NCBI RefSeq assembly: GCF_016481275.1
Contig: NZ_JAEMNW010000001.1
Span: 496,001-560,000 of the forward strand
Origin: Antrihabitans auranticaus
Lineage (GTDB): Bacteria > Actinomycetota > Actinomycetes > Mycobacteriales > Mycobacteriaceae
Length of the DNA stretch: 64,000 bases
Direction: 5' to 3'
The notes under the pieces are model-generated. The model was not told the DNA's origin. It made no database searches and saw only the letters and a program-made list of their open reading frames with translations. This document shows, piece by piece, positions 19,250 through 28,096 of this stretch. The stretch's first letter is position 1; each line of letters opens with the position of its first letter. The position numbers were made by a program, and so were the translations under genes.

Positions 19250-20572
19250 ATGCGACTCGGTATCAGCAAGGTGCGCACGTCAGCCCTGCTGGTCGGACTG
19301 CTGGCGCTCGCGACAGCGGCCTGCGGCGCAGACAGCGGTCAGACTGACATTCTTGCAGCGGGCGGCTGGCCAGGGATGCATTCGGACGCACGCAACAGCG
19401 ATACGAGTCGGGTGACGGGGTCGCGCGATCTTTCCCTCGCGTGGTCGCGCCCCATCGGCGGACCCGTCGCCACCTATGCATCTGTCGGCAAGACCGGGCA
19501 GCTGTTTCTCACCGCGAACACGCCCGGCGGCTGCAACCTCGTCTCGTTCGAAATCGATTCGGGTCGCAAGCGCTTCTGCAACAGGCTCGGCCCGGGCGTC
19601 ATCGCGTCCACGGCGATCGTCGACGAAGCGATCAACGTCTACGTCGGTGACAACGGCTCGATGAGCTCGTTCAACGACCACGGCCAGCCACGGTGGCGTG
19701 CACCGGCCATCGGTACCCCACTGTCCGCGCAGTTCACCGGCGACGGCAATCTCTTGTTCGTCACGCACCGCGGGCAGGTCAGAGTGCTCGAAAGGCAGAC
19801 CGGCAGCAACGTCACACCGCCGTTCGACCTCATCCCGCCGCCGGATCCGCTGCAGTTCCCGAACCTGCCCTTGGCGCTGGACGATGTCGGCCTCGACAAG
19901 TGCTTCGCCGGCACCGAAGAGTGCCCGGTCGCGAACACCCCCGCGATCGACATTCCCTCCGGCCGCTTCTTCGTGACGCTGTGGCGTCCCGGCGCACCGA
20001 GCGCGTCACTGGTCGCGTTGCAGTACACCGGTGGCGACAATCCCGGAATCACGCAGGTCTGGAACGCGGACATCCTGGCGGGAGGATCCGCCTCGAGCCC
20101 GGACCTCTCGGCCGACGGCAAGACCGTCTATGTGTCGGACAACGCGAACCACCTGCTTGCCGTCGACGCCGAGAACGGCACCACCAAGTGGTCCTACGAT
20201 CTCGGCTTCACTCCGCTGGGTAGCCAGTCGACCTCGGACGACGGCTTGATCATCCCGTCCGGCGGCCGGAACGGTCACCTGCTCGCCGTACGCGACATGG
20301 GCGACCACGCCGAGCCCGCATGGGACCGCCGTGACCTGGTCCAGCTCGGTGTGCCTGCCCAGACCGCGGGCTCGACGGGGTACACGGTTGTACAGAGCGG
20401 CTCCGACGACGATCCGAAGCTCGTCCTGCTCACATTCGACACCGAGACCGGTGAGACGGTCGATCAGGACGAACTGCCGGGCGCGGTGGGCACGACGGTC
20501 GGCACCTCGATCGGTCCGGACGGCGAGGTCCTCGTACCGACGTTGCTCGGTGAACTGTTCGTCTTCAAATAG
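19250..20572 (+). CDS. Lipoprotein with PQQ-like beta-propeller (Rv3035 type)
   Basis: 440 residues. Signal peptide VRTSALLVGLLALATAAC with lipobox (LATAAC), then WD/PQQ-like propeller blades: LAWSRPIGGPVATYASVG, NVYVGDNGSMSSFNDHGQP, LLAVDAENGTTKWSYDLG. Predicted extracytoplasmic lipoprotein; no catalytic motif and no PQQ-dehydrogenase signature, so a binding or scaffold role is more likely. GGGAG at 19240-19244 precedes ATG 19250. Its last 8 bases overlap the stop of the convergent gene on the other strand. Confidence 0.8.
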   Translation: MRLGISKVRTSALLVGLLALATAACGADSGQTDILAAGGWPGMHSDARNSDTSRVTGSRDLSLAWSRPIGGPVATYASVGKTGQLFLTANTPGGCNLVSFEIDSGRKRFCNRLGPGVIASTAIVDEAINVYVGDNGSMSSFNDHGQPRWRAPAIGTPLSAQFTGDGNLLFVTHRGQVRVLERQTGSNVTPPFDLIPPPDPLQFPNLPLALDDVGLDKCFAGTEECPVANTPAIDIPSGRFFVTLWRPGAPSASLVALQYTGGDNPGITQVWNADILAGGSASSPDLSADGKTVYVSDNANHLLAVDAENGTTKWSYDLGFTPLGSQSTSDDGLIIPSGGRNGHLLAVRDMGDHAEPAWDRRDLVQLGVPAQTAGSTGYTVVQSGSDDDPKLVLLTFDTETGETVDQDELPGAVGTTVGTSIGPDGEVLVPTLLGELFVFK

Positions 20573-21722
20573 GCGGCGGCTCGCAGACGAACGCGACTGC
20601 CGAACGGCCGATCCGGGTGATTACCAGCGCGAGCGCCTGCGAGCCCTTCAGCTTCAGCCGTGGGCGCAGCACCGCAGGGTCGACGTCGATGCCGCGGACG
20701 AGAATCTCCAGCCTCCCGCAGTCGCGGGCGGCCAGCTCGCGGCGGAGGTCCTTCTCTGCGAACTTCAGTTGCACCAGAACGCGGAAGCCACGCGTGCCGT
20801 CGGGTACCCGGTCTCCGGTGAGGTAGGCGATCCGGGGATCGAGCTGCCACAGGCCATGCCGGGCCGCGTAGTGGCGGACCAGTCCCGCCCTGACGACGGC
20901 GCCGTCGGGATTGACGATCCACTCACCCGGCGTCCTTTCCGGGATGTCGTCCGGTTCGTCATCGGCGATTTCCCACGCCTGACCGGTTGCGCCGAGCACG
21001 GTCGCGCGCCGTCGAATACCGTTGTTCGACAACCCGTCCGACCATAGGCACGCTTCGCGAACGCCGCCGGCGAGGGACACGACTTCGACCTCCCCGGTCC
21101 AGTCCAGGCGATCGAAGTCGAGTCCGGGCGCACACTTCACCGCCAGATCCCGACCCCGGTAGGCGTCGACGAGGTCCGGCAGCGGGGGCTGCAGACGCGC
21201 GGGATCGTGTGTGCGCTTGCCGTCGGCACGGCGTGCCGGATCGGCGATGACGACGGTGCCGCGGGTAACCGGTGTGCGTGCGTCCGCGCGCATGAGCGCT
21301 ACCTCGGGGAGGTTATGAGCCGCCATCCGCAGCCGGACCTCATCGAGATCACTACCTACAACGGTCGGGCACACGGCCGCAAGCTCGGCCAGCTCTGCGC
21401 CGATCGAACACGTCACGTCGTGGACCGATCGGCCCGCCAGTCGGCGCGCACGATGGGCCGCGACCACACTGGGCGTCGCCTGCTGCAGTGCGTCGTCGGT
21501 GAACAACCAGTGCGCTGCGGCTGTGAGCTTGGCGGCGGAGCGCCTGCGCAGCAACACGGTCTCCACCAGTGCCGGTGCCGCCGAACCGAACAGCTCGCGT
21601 GCCCGACCGAGGTCACGGACACGCGAGCTGTTGGAGAGGTCCAGCTGCTCGACCGTCGCCAGCGCGGCAATCCCTGCCGAACTCGCGAGGTACGCAACGT
21701 CGGCGACGGTGAAGTTGTACAA
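20565..21722 (-). CDS. SAM methyltransferase with THUMP-like C-terminal domain (Rv3037c type)
   Basis: 385 residues. SAM-binding core about residues 95-150: VHDVTCSIGAELAEL, VVGSDLDEVRLRMA; VIADPARRADGKR is a DPP-like acceptor loop. The C-terminal region (WQLDPRIAYLTGD...) matches the THUMP-like extension of actinobacterial proteins. Rv3037c has been proposed as an MGLP methyltransferase; an RNA substrate is also possible from fold. The start is TTG 21722, one base after the stop of the upstream methyltransferase, so the two are coupled. Ends 8 bases inside the convergent lipoprotein gene. Confidence 0.78.
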   Translation of the reverse strand: MYNFTVADVAYLASSAGIAALATVEQLDLSNSSRVRDLGRARELFGSAAPALVETVLLRRRSAAKLTAAAHWLFTDDALQQATPSVVAAHRARRLAGRSVHDVTCSIGAELAELAAVCPTVVGSDLDEVRLRMAAHNLPEVALMRADARTPVTRGTVVIADPARRADGKRTHDPARLQPPLPDLVDAYRGRDLAVKCAPGLDFDRLDWTGEVEVVSLAGGVREACLWSDGLSNNGIRRRATVLGATGQAWEIADDEPDDIPERTPGEWIVNPDGAVVRAGLVRHYAARHGLWQLDPRIAYLTGDRVPDGTRGFRVLVQLKFAEKDLRRELAARDCGRLEILVRGIDVDPAVLRPRLKLKGSQALALVITRIGRSAVAFVCEPPPI

Positions 21723-21723
21723 G

Positions 21724-22725
21724 CTAGCTTGGCTTCACACCCGTGATGAGGGCGTTGTAGAAGAACTCCCGCGGTACGACGTGCCGCAGGACCGTCTCGT
21801 CGAGCCACGTGAGGGCTTTCCAGCTTGTGAAGCCGAAGCGCGCCCAGTTCCAGCCGAGTTTCTCCGGCGGAAGTGCGTACTCGAGAGTGCGCAACGGCCA
21901 GCCCAGGAGAGCGGCGGCGAACTCTTCGGTCTTTGCGTGTGCGTCCACAGCTCCCGCCGCTTCGGCGATACTCTCGAGTTCGCCCGGTGCGAACGTGTGC
22001 AGGTCGACGACGGCTTCGAGTGCCGCCGCGCGCGAGGACTCGTCGAGCTCGGCCTGCGGGCGTCGCCAGCTCTCCAGGAACGACAGCTTGGTGATGCGGG
22101 TCGTGGTCTCCCACGTGATCCGCCCGAGCCAGCGCGCGTAGAAATCGCCGACCGTGGTCGGCTCACCGGCGAACACGAAACGGCCACCGGGCTTGAGCAC
22201 GCGCAGAACCTCGCGCAATGCCTTCTCGACGTCCGGGATGTGGTGCAGGACAGCGTGACCCACGACCAGATCGAACGTGTTGTCCTCGTACGGAATCGTC
22301 TCCGCATCGGCAACGCGGCCGTCGACCTCGAGGCCGAGATGCTCGGCATTGCGCAGCGCGACCTTCACCATGCCCGGTGAGAGGTCGGTGACCGATCCGG
22401 TCTTCGCAACGCCGCCCTGCATCAGGTTGAGGAGGAAGAACCCGGTACCACACCCCAGTTCGAGCGCACGCTCGTACGGCAGGGGCTGCTCACCGGCGAC
22501 CGCGTCGAAACGACCGCGCGCATAGTCGATGCAGCGCTGGTCGTAACTGATGTGCCACTTGTCGTCGTAGGACTCCGCTTCCCAGTCGTGGTAGAGGACC
22601 TGCGCGAGCTTCGTGTCCTTCAGCGCAGCCTCCACCTCCGCCTGGGTGGCATGCGGGTTCGGCGCCGGATCGAGGTCCGGCACCGCCGCGAGATGGCGTG
22701 TGGGCTCGTTGGGACTTGCAGTCAT
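21724..22725 (-). CDS. Class I SAM-dependent methyltransferase (Rv3038c type)
   Basis: 333 residues from ATG 22725 (MTASPNEPTRHL); an in-frame start 36 bases upstream is less likely. Motif I is ALELGCGTGFFLLNL, then VTDLSPGMVKVALRN, DNTFDLVVGHAVLHHIPDV and LRVLKPGGRFVFAGEP. The UbiE/COQ5-like core is followed by a 130-residue C-terminal domain (KLSFLESWRRPQAEL...) of unknown role. Substrate unknown; location in the MGLP-type block makes a lipid or polysaccharide acceptor plausible. Confidence 0.85.
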   Translation of the reverse strand: MTASPNEPTRHLAAVPDLDPAPNPHATQAEVEAALKDTKLAQVLYHDWEAESYDDKWHISYDQRCIDYARGRFDAVAGEQPLPYERALELGCGTGFFLLNLMQGGVAKTGSVTDLSPGMVKVALRNAEHLGLEVDGRVADAETIPYEDNTFDLVVGHAVLHHIPDVEKALREVLRVLKPGGRFVFAGEPTTVGDFYARWLGRITWETTTRITKLSFLESWRRPQAELDESSRAAALEAVVDLHTFAPGELESIAEAAGAVDAHAKTEEFAAALLGWPLRTLEYALPPEKLGWNWARFGFTSWKALTWLDETVLRHVVPREFFYNALITGVKPS

Positions 22726-22780
22726 GAAGGGCAGCCTACTAGCTGGTACGGGGTGAACCACTTCCTAGCTGGTCTGAGCG

Positions 22781-23560
22781 CTACTCACCCGTAAACCGCG
22801 CGCGGCCCGGACCGTTCTCGATGAACGACCGGATTCCGACGGCGGCGTCCTTCGTACCGAACAACGAGGCGAACTCGCGACGTTCCACTTCCAGCCCGGC
22901 GTTGAGGTCGACTGCCAGGCCACCGTCTATTGCGGCCTTGGCTGCGGCAAGCGCCTTCGCAGGTCCGTCGGCGAATTGAGCCGCCCAGCGGCGCGCCGCG
23001 TTGTACACCTCGTCCGGCGCGACGACCTCGTCGACGAGACCGATGGCGAGCGCCTCGTCGGCTTCGACGAAGCGCCCGGTGAAGACAAGATCCTTCGCCT
23101 TGCTCGCTCCGATCAAGCGGGCAAGTCGTTGTGTGCCGCCACCGCCGGGAATCACTCCGAGCAGAATCTCCGGCAGCCCCAGCTTCACGTTGTCGCCGAT
23201 GATTCGACGGTCGGCGCCCAGCGCGACTTCGAGGCCACCGCCGAGCGCATAGCCGGTAATGGCCGCGACCGTCGGTTTCGTGATGGTCGCGATGCAACCG
23301 AGCGCTGTCTGGATGTCGCCGGCCAGCAATGCACCCTGGCCGGCACTGAAATCGGCCATCTCCTTCACATCGTCGCCTGCCGCGAAAACCTTCTCGCCGC
23401 CGTAGACGACCACCGCGCGAACGTCGCTGTCCGCCTCGGCCTCCCGCGTCGCAGCCATCAACTCACGATGCACCTGCAAGTTGAGGGCATTCACCGGCGG
23501 CCGCGCGATGCGGATGGTTCCGATGCGGTCGGAAACGTCGAGCGTCACGAATTCAGCCAT
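22781..23560 (-). CDS. Enoyl-CoA hydratase (EchA17-like)
   Basis: 259 residues, standard crotonase length. Oxyanion-hole residues in KVFAAGDDVKEMA and GYALGGGLEVALGAD; the catalytic glutamate region reads LGLPEILLGVIPGGGGTQRL, containing both glutamate candidates. Hydrates trans-2-enoyl-CoA in beta-oxidation. Nine bases after the NUDIX gene, so likely cotranscribed. Equivalent to Rv3039c (echA17). Whether it acts on straight-chain fatty acids or another acyl-CoA cannot be told. Confidence 0.93.
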   Translation of the reverse strand: MAEFVTLDVSDRIGTIRIARPPVNALNLQVHRELMAATREAEADSDVRAVVVYGGEKVFAAGDDVKEMADFSAGQGALLAGDIQTALGCIATITKPTVAAITGYALGGGLEVALGADRRIIGDNVKLGLPEILLGVIPGGGGTQRLARLIGASKAKDLVFTGRFVEADEALAIGLVDEVVAPDEVYNAARRWAAQFADGPAKALAAAKAAIDGGLAVDLNAGLEVERREFASLFGTKDAAVGIRSFIENGPGRARFTGE

Positions 23561-23569
23561 GCCGCAACG

Positions 23570-24394
23570 CTACGCGGGCGATCGTCCTGCCCACGGATGC
23601 GGCCCTGCCGCGTAGTAGCCCGCATCGCCCGGAAAGTCGATCCGCAGTTGGCCGTCGTCGAAGTGCAGATTCGGCTCGATCGGGGTGATCTCGGGTTCAG
23701 CTTTCAGCACGTCGACGCTGTTGCCGAACTGTTCGAGGCTGTGCAACTGCGACCATGTGGGAGGCAGCAGGATCGACTCGCCCGCCTTCCAGTCCGCGAT
23801 TGCCGCGCCCGGGGTCCGCCACACGACCGCTGCGGCCTCCGAAGTCTCGCCGTCCGCGATCTGTCCTTCGGGCACGACCGCCACGAAGAACCGCGTGTCG
23901 TATCGCCGCTTCTCCCCCACGGGCGTGATCCAGTTCGACCACGGCCGCAGGAGGTCCGCGCGCAGGACGAGCTTCTCTCGCTTCAGAAACGCGCTGAACG
24001 TCAGCTCGCGGCGCTCCAGCTCACCGCGTGCGTCGCGATAGCCGGAAGTATCGGCGACCACCGTCTCGTGCGTCGGCCCGGCAAGCAGGACCCCGCACTC
24101 CTCGAATGTCTCGCGGACCGCGGCACACACGAGCGCCTTCGCCTGCTTCTCCGCGACGCCCCACCGCTGCGCCCACCACGAGACCGGCGGACCTGCCCAT
24201 TCGATGTCGGCGTCTGCATCCGACGGATCGACGCCGCCGCCGGGAAACACGGTCATTCCGCCGGCGAACGCCATCCCACCGACTCGGCGGAGCAGAAACA
24301 CCTCGAGCCCGGGTGCCCCGTCGCGGACGAGAATCACCGTCGACGCGTCTTTAGGGGTCGGTACATGCTCTGCGCTGACATCCGCTTGGCTCAC
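23570..24394 (-). CDS. NUDIX hydrolase, NUDT7/19-like split box
   Basis: 274 residues. The Nudix box is divided as in CoA/acyl-CoA-type Nudix enzymes: FPGGGVDPSDADAD, then after an insertion AAVRETFEECGVLL supplying REX2EEXG. This form is common in NUDT19-like proteins that hydrolyse CoA esters; adjacency to an enoyl-CoA hydratase agrees with an acyl-CoA substrate, by inference. Seventeen bases after the ABC ATPase. Equivalent to Rv3040c. Confidence 0.88.
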   Translation of the reverse strand: MSQADVSAEHVPTPKDASTVILVRDGAPGLEVFLLRRVGGMAFAGGMTVFPGGGVDPSDADADIEWAGPPVSWWAQRWGVAEKQAKALVCAAVRETFEECGVLLAGPTHETVVADTSGYRDARGELERRELTFSAFLKREKLVLRADLLRPWSNWITPVGEKRRYDTRFFVAVVPEGQIADGETSEAAAVVWRTPGAAIADWKAGESILLPPTWSQLHSLEQFGNSVDVLKAEPEITPIEPNLHFDDGQLRIDFPGDAGYYAAGPHPWAGRSPA

Positions 24395-24411
24395 ATCGTC
24401 GACCGTACCGC

Positions 24412-25257
24412 TCAGCGATGGCGGTGCCGCCCGGGCAGTCGGCTGCGCCGTGCGAAGTACCGGCCGTCGACCTTGTCGAGGGCGATCGACTGGCTGAAGG
24501 CCTCGCTGAGGTTCTCGCTCGTCAGGACGTCTCCGAGCAGACCCTGAGACACGACCTCGCCCTCCTTGAGCAACAGCCCGTGGGTGAAGCCCGGCGGGAT
24601 CTCCTCGACGTGGTGGGTGACGAGGACCGTCGCGGGACTGTCGGGATCTTCGGCGAGATCGGTCAGGCGGGCGACCAGTTCCTCGCGACCGCCGAGATCG
24701 AGGCCTGCCGCGGGCTCGTCGAGCAGCAGCAGTTCGGGATCGGTCATCAGCGCTCGCGCGATGAGCACCCGTTTGCGCTCACCCTCGGAGAGGGTTCCGT
24801 ACGTGCGGTTCGACAGGTGTTCGGCCCCGAGGCTTTCGAGCATGTCGACCGCACGGTTGACGTCGACCTTCTCGTAGCGTTCCCGCCACCGGCCGAGGAC
24901 CGCGTAGCCGGCGGAAACGACGAGATCGCTGACCTTCTCGTCCGCGGGTACGCGGCTCGCCAGCGCCGAAGAGGAGAGGCCGATCCGTGGCTTGAGTTCG
25001 CTGATGTCGACTCGGCCGAGCACCTCGCCCAGCAGATGCGCGGTTCCCGACGTGGGATGCATCTCTGCGGCGGCAATGCGCAGCAACGACGTCTTGCCTG
25101 CACCGTTCGGTCCCAGGACGACCCACTTCTCGTCGAGTTCGACCTGCCACGTCACGGGCCCGACGAGCGTGACCCCCGAACGACGGATCGTGACGTCGGT
25201 GAAGTCGATGAGCAGGTCTGGATCCGGTTCGGGCACGTCCCCCATCTTGGACCACAT
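24412..25257 (-). CDS. ABC transporter ATP-binding protein
   Basis: 281 residues. Walker A VLGPNGAGKTSLL, signature LSEGERKRVLIAR, Walker B PELLLLDEPAAGLD and the H-loop LVTHHVEEIPPG. No permease is adjacent, and the C-terminus ends soon after the ATPase domain; it resembles ModF/YfmM-like or solitary ATPases (Rv3041c). Export, import or a non-transport role cannot be decided. ATG 25257 (MWSKMGDV) is chosen; ATG 25245 is possible. Divergent from glgX by 18 bases, so promoters overlap the starts. Confidence 0.88.
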   Translation of the reverse strand: MWSKMGDVPEPDPDLLIDFTDVTIRRSGVTLVGPVTWQVELDEKWVVLGPNGAGKTSLLRIAAAEMHPTSGTAHLLGEVLGRVDISELKPRIGLSSSALASRVPADEKVSDLVVSAGYAVLGRWRERYEKVDVNRAVDMLESLGAEHLSNRTYGTLSEGERKRVLIARALMTDPELLLLDEPAAGLDLGGREELVARLTDLAEDPDSPATVLVTHHVEEIPPGFTHGLLLKEGEVVSQGLLGDVLTSENLSEAFSQSIALDKVDGRYFARRSRLPGRHRHR

Positions 25258-25275
25258 TGATGCGGCTTTCACGGC

Positions 25276-27405
25276 ATGATCGACACCGTGTCGCCGCAAT
25301 CGCCGTTTCCACTGGGCGCAACGATCGTCACGGGAGGCACGCAATTCGCAGTGCACGCCCCAGAAGCAACGCGCGTCGAGCTGTGTCTCGTCGACGGCGA
25401 GGGTGACGAACGCCGCATCGATCTGCCCCACCAGACGTACGGAATTTGGCATGGGCTCGCCGAGGGAATCGGTGCGGGGCAGCGGTACGGCTACCGCGTG
25501 CACGGTCCGTGGGAGCCGATTCGCGGCCGGCGCTGCAACCCGCACAAATTGCTCCTGGACCCATACGCCCGGCAAATCACCGGCAGGGTCGGCGACAACA
25601 GTGCGCTGCTCGGTTACGCCGACGAGGCGTTCGGAGAGCCGTCGACCGTCGATTCGCTCGGCCACGTTCCGCTGTCCGTTGTCACCGCATCACGCACGAC
25701 CGGTGTCGGCGAACGGCTCGAAACGGCGTGGGCCGAAACCGTTCTGCTCGAGGTTCACGTCGGTTCCTACACCGCGCGTCACCCAGGGGTGCCCGTGGCC
25801 GATCGCGGTAAGTACCTGGGGCTCGCGTCGCCTGCCGTCGTCGACCACCTACACGAAATAGGCGTCACCGCGCTCGAACTCCTGCCTGTCCACGCCTTCA
25901 TCACCGAACCTTCCGTCCGCGCTCGGGGCATGCGCAACCACTGGGGTTACTCGACCGGTTCCTACTTTGCCCCGCACCCCGGCTATGCCTCGGCGCCAGG
26001 CGAAGAGGTCGCCGAATTCCGATCGATGGTCGACGGATTGCACGCCGCGGGAATCGAAGTCGTGCTCGACGTCGTCTACAACCACACCTGCGAGCACTCC
26101 GTCTGGGGACCGACGATCAGCTGGCGCGGGTTCGACGCACCGGGTTACTACATGCTCGACGACGACGGCTGCGACATCGACCTGACCGGCTGCGGAAACA
26201 CTGTCGACGGCTACTCACCTGTCGTCGCCAGAATGGTCTGCGACAGTCTGCGGTACTGGTATTCGGACCTGGGCGTCGACGGTTTTCGCTTCGACCTGGC
26301 ATCAGCACTCGCGCGAGATGGCCTGGGCCCCTTCGACTCTCGCGCGCCGCTGCTCACGGCAATCTTCAGCGATCCGACACTGGCGCGCGCGAAGCTGATC
26401 GCGGAACCCTGGGATGCCACAGCCGCCGGTTATCAGGTCGGCAACTTCGGCAGCCAGTGGTCGGAATGGAACGACAAGTTCCGTGACGATGTGCGCCGGT
26501 TCTGGCTCGCCGACCGTGGCGTGCGCGACTTGGCTTCGCGCATAGCAGGTTCCGAGGATCTGTTCGGGACGGTCCGCCTCGACCGGCGGCCGTGGGCGTC
26601 GGTCAACTTCGTCACCGCGCACGACGGGTTCACCGTCGCCGACGTCGTGTCCTACGAGAACAAGCACAACGACGCGAACGGCGAGGACTCCAAAGACGGC
26701 GCCGACCACAACGCCTCCGCCAACCACGGTGTCGAAGGCCCGACGGACGATCCCGCCGTGCTTGCCGCACGCGGTCGGCATGCACGTGCGCTGCTCGCGA
26801 CCCTGCTCGTTTCGACCGGCACGCCCATGCTGCTGGGCGGCGACGAACTCGGCCGCAGTCAGGGCGGCAACAACAACGCATACTGCGTGCCCGAAGAGGC
26901 ATCGCCACAAGATTCGTGGGCCATCGACTGGCCTGGTGCCGACGACCCGTGGGTCGCATTCGTCAGCGCACTCACCCGGTTGCGACGATCGGCGCCGGCA
27001 CTGCGGCAGCCGGAGTTCTTCGACGGTCGCAACACTCCGACGGGCCATCCTGACCTCGTCTGGTTCGGCGCCGACGGCGTCGAGATGACCGTCGACGCGT
27101 GGCACGACGACTCTCGTCGCACATTGCAAGCGTGGATCGACGAATCCGACGTTCGAATCGCAGCCGACGGCGAGGATCCGAAGCGCGACTCGAGTTGGCT
27201 ACTGATATTCCACTCCGGCGGCCCGGCGGACCTCACCACCGGGCGCCCGGAATGGTTCGACGGCGAACTCGAGCCCGTCTTCGACTCGTCCGATCCACTG
27301 GGGACACCGGCAGACATGGGGACGTTGGCGGCCGGCGCCGTGGTCTCGGTGAGCGGTCAGACGGTGTTAGCGCTGCGGTCGCGCGCACGCACGGTCGTCG
27401 AATAG
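25276..27405 (+). CDS. glgX: Glycogen debranching enzyme (isoamylase type)
   Basis: 709 residues, normal for GlgX. CBM48 near residues 10-90 (PFPLGATIVTGGTQFAVHAP), then the GH13 barrel with VYNHTCEHSV (region I), catalytic nucleophile Asp in GFRFDLASAL, general acid Glu in KLIAEPWDAT and the stabilising Asp in FVTAHDGFTV. Hydrolyses alpha-1,6 branches of glycogen or of limit dextrins; its placement near the branching enzyme block fits glucan turnover. ATG at 25276. Its 3' end overlaps a small gene on the other strand by 39 bases. Belongs to the glgX/treX group; no treY/treZ is in the window. Confidence 0.95.
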   Translation: MIDTVSPQSPFPLGATIVTGGTQFAVHAPEATRVELCLVDGEGDERRIDLPHQTYGIWHGLAEGIGAGQRYGYRVHGPWEPIRGRRCNPHKLLLDPYARQITGRVGDNSALLGYADEAFGEPSTVDSLGHVPLSVVTASRTTGVGERLETAWAETVLLEVHVGSYTARHPGVPVADRGKYLGLASPAVVDHLHEIGVTALELLPVHAFITEPSVRARGMRNHWGYSTGSYFAPHPGYASAPGEEVAEFRSMVDGLHAAGIEVVLDVVYNHTCEHSVWGPTISWRGFDAPGYYMLDDDGCDIDLTGCGNTVDGYSPVVARMVCDSLRYWYSDLGVDGFRFDLASALARDGLGPFDSRAPLLTAIFSDPTLARAKLIAEPWDATAAGYQVGNFGSQWSEWNDKFRDDVRRFWLADRGVRDLASRIAGSEDLFGTVRLDRRPWASVNFVTAHDGFTVADVVSYENKHNDANGEDSKDGADHNASANHGVEGPTDDPAVLAARGRHARALLATLLVSTGTPMLLGGDELGRSQGGNNNAYCVPEEASPQDSWAIDWPGADDPWVAFVSALTRLRRSAPALRQPEFFDGRNTPTGHPDLVWFGADGVEMTVDAWHDDSRRTLQAWIDESDVRIAADGEDPKRDSSWLLIFHSGGPADLTTGRPEWFDGELEPVFDSSDPLGTPADMGTLAAGAVVSVSGQTVLALRSRARTVVE

Positions 27406-27519
27406 CGGTCGAGGCGCCAGCTGTCGACGGTGCCTGCCTGCGATTCTGCCCAGGGCGATTGCGACTGGTATCGATGCCGCAACCCAGAGGATCAGCGCCG
27501 CCACCAGTAGCGAGTTCAT
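27367..27519 (-). CDS. Small predicted membrane protein
   Basis: 50 residues: MNSLLVAALILWVAASIPV is a single hydrophobic helix near the N-terminus followed by a basic segment (GRIAGRHRRQ), predicting an N-out, C-in topology. The ATG overlaps the stop of the upstream gene by 4 bases (ATGA), a strong sign of translational coupling. It overlaps the glgX 3' end on the opposite strand. No family recognised. Confidence 0.6.
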   Translation of the reverse strand: MNSLLVAALILWVAASIPVAIALGRIAGRHRRQLAPRPLFDDRACARPQR

Positions 27520-27992
27520 GACGCGGCCTTGGTGTCGTCGAGGTATTGCCGGCTGTTCGCGACCCGAATCGCCTCGGTCACGGCTTCCACGGTAGGTAGG
27601 CCGGACGACGGACGCGGCGGGACCACCCACCGCACCGGACCCGACACGACAACTGTCGGCGGTAGCGGTATTCGCAACCCCGACCAGCGAACCGTCGCAC
27701 GGGCGGCACGAAGGGCGCGGAGGTCGGCGTCACCCTTCGGGGCGCGAGCAAGAATCACGAGTCGCCGATTCCCAGGCAGGTCCAGCGTCGGCCACGTCAT
27801 CGACCCCTGGTACATGAGCCGGAGCAACTCGGCGACGCGGTCGCCGAAGAGTTCGATCCCGCACAGCGAATCGCCCGCGACGACCGACAGTCCGGTCGGC
27901 GTCTGCGCAAGCGGCCAACCCATCTCGCGGTACTCGGCCTCGAGTTCCGCGAACCGCGGATTGTCCACAGCGCGTCGAACGGTGATCTGCAC
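27516..27992 (-). CDS. Unknown protein, 158 residues
   Basis: GTG start at 27992 is supported by a GGAGGAGG sequence 5-6 bases upstream. The protein has an acidic N-terminal helix (AELEAEYREMGWPLAQTP), then LSVVAGDSLCGIELFGDRVAEL and PGNRRLVILARAPKG, and a Pro-rich VVPPRPSSGLP before the C-terminus. The middle segment faintly resembles the N-terminal part of bifunctional primase-polymerase-like proteins, but no catalytic acidic triad is evident, so no function is assigned. Translationally coupled to the 50-residue membrane protein. Confidence 0.65.
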   Translation of the reverse strand: MQITVRRAVDNPRFAELEAEYREMGWPLAQTPTGLSVVAGDSLCGIELFGDRVAELLRLMYQGSMTWPTLDLPGNRRLVILARAPKGDADLRALRAARATVRWSGLRIPLPPTVVVSGPVRWVVPPRPSSGLPTVEAVTEAIRVANSRQYLDDTKAAS

Positions 27993-28096
27993 AGCGCCTC
28001 CTCCGCGATTCGTTGTGTTGATATGCGCATGCGGGGCGATTCCGTTAACTACTCGGGGATCGAATACCCGACGCTCCGGGCCCGCAAACCGCGTGA

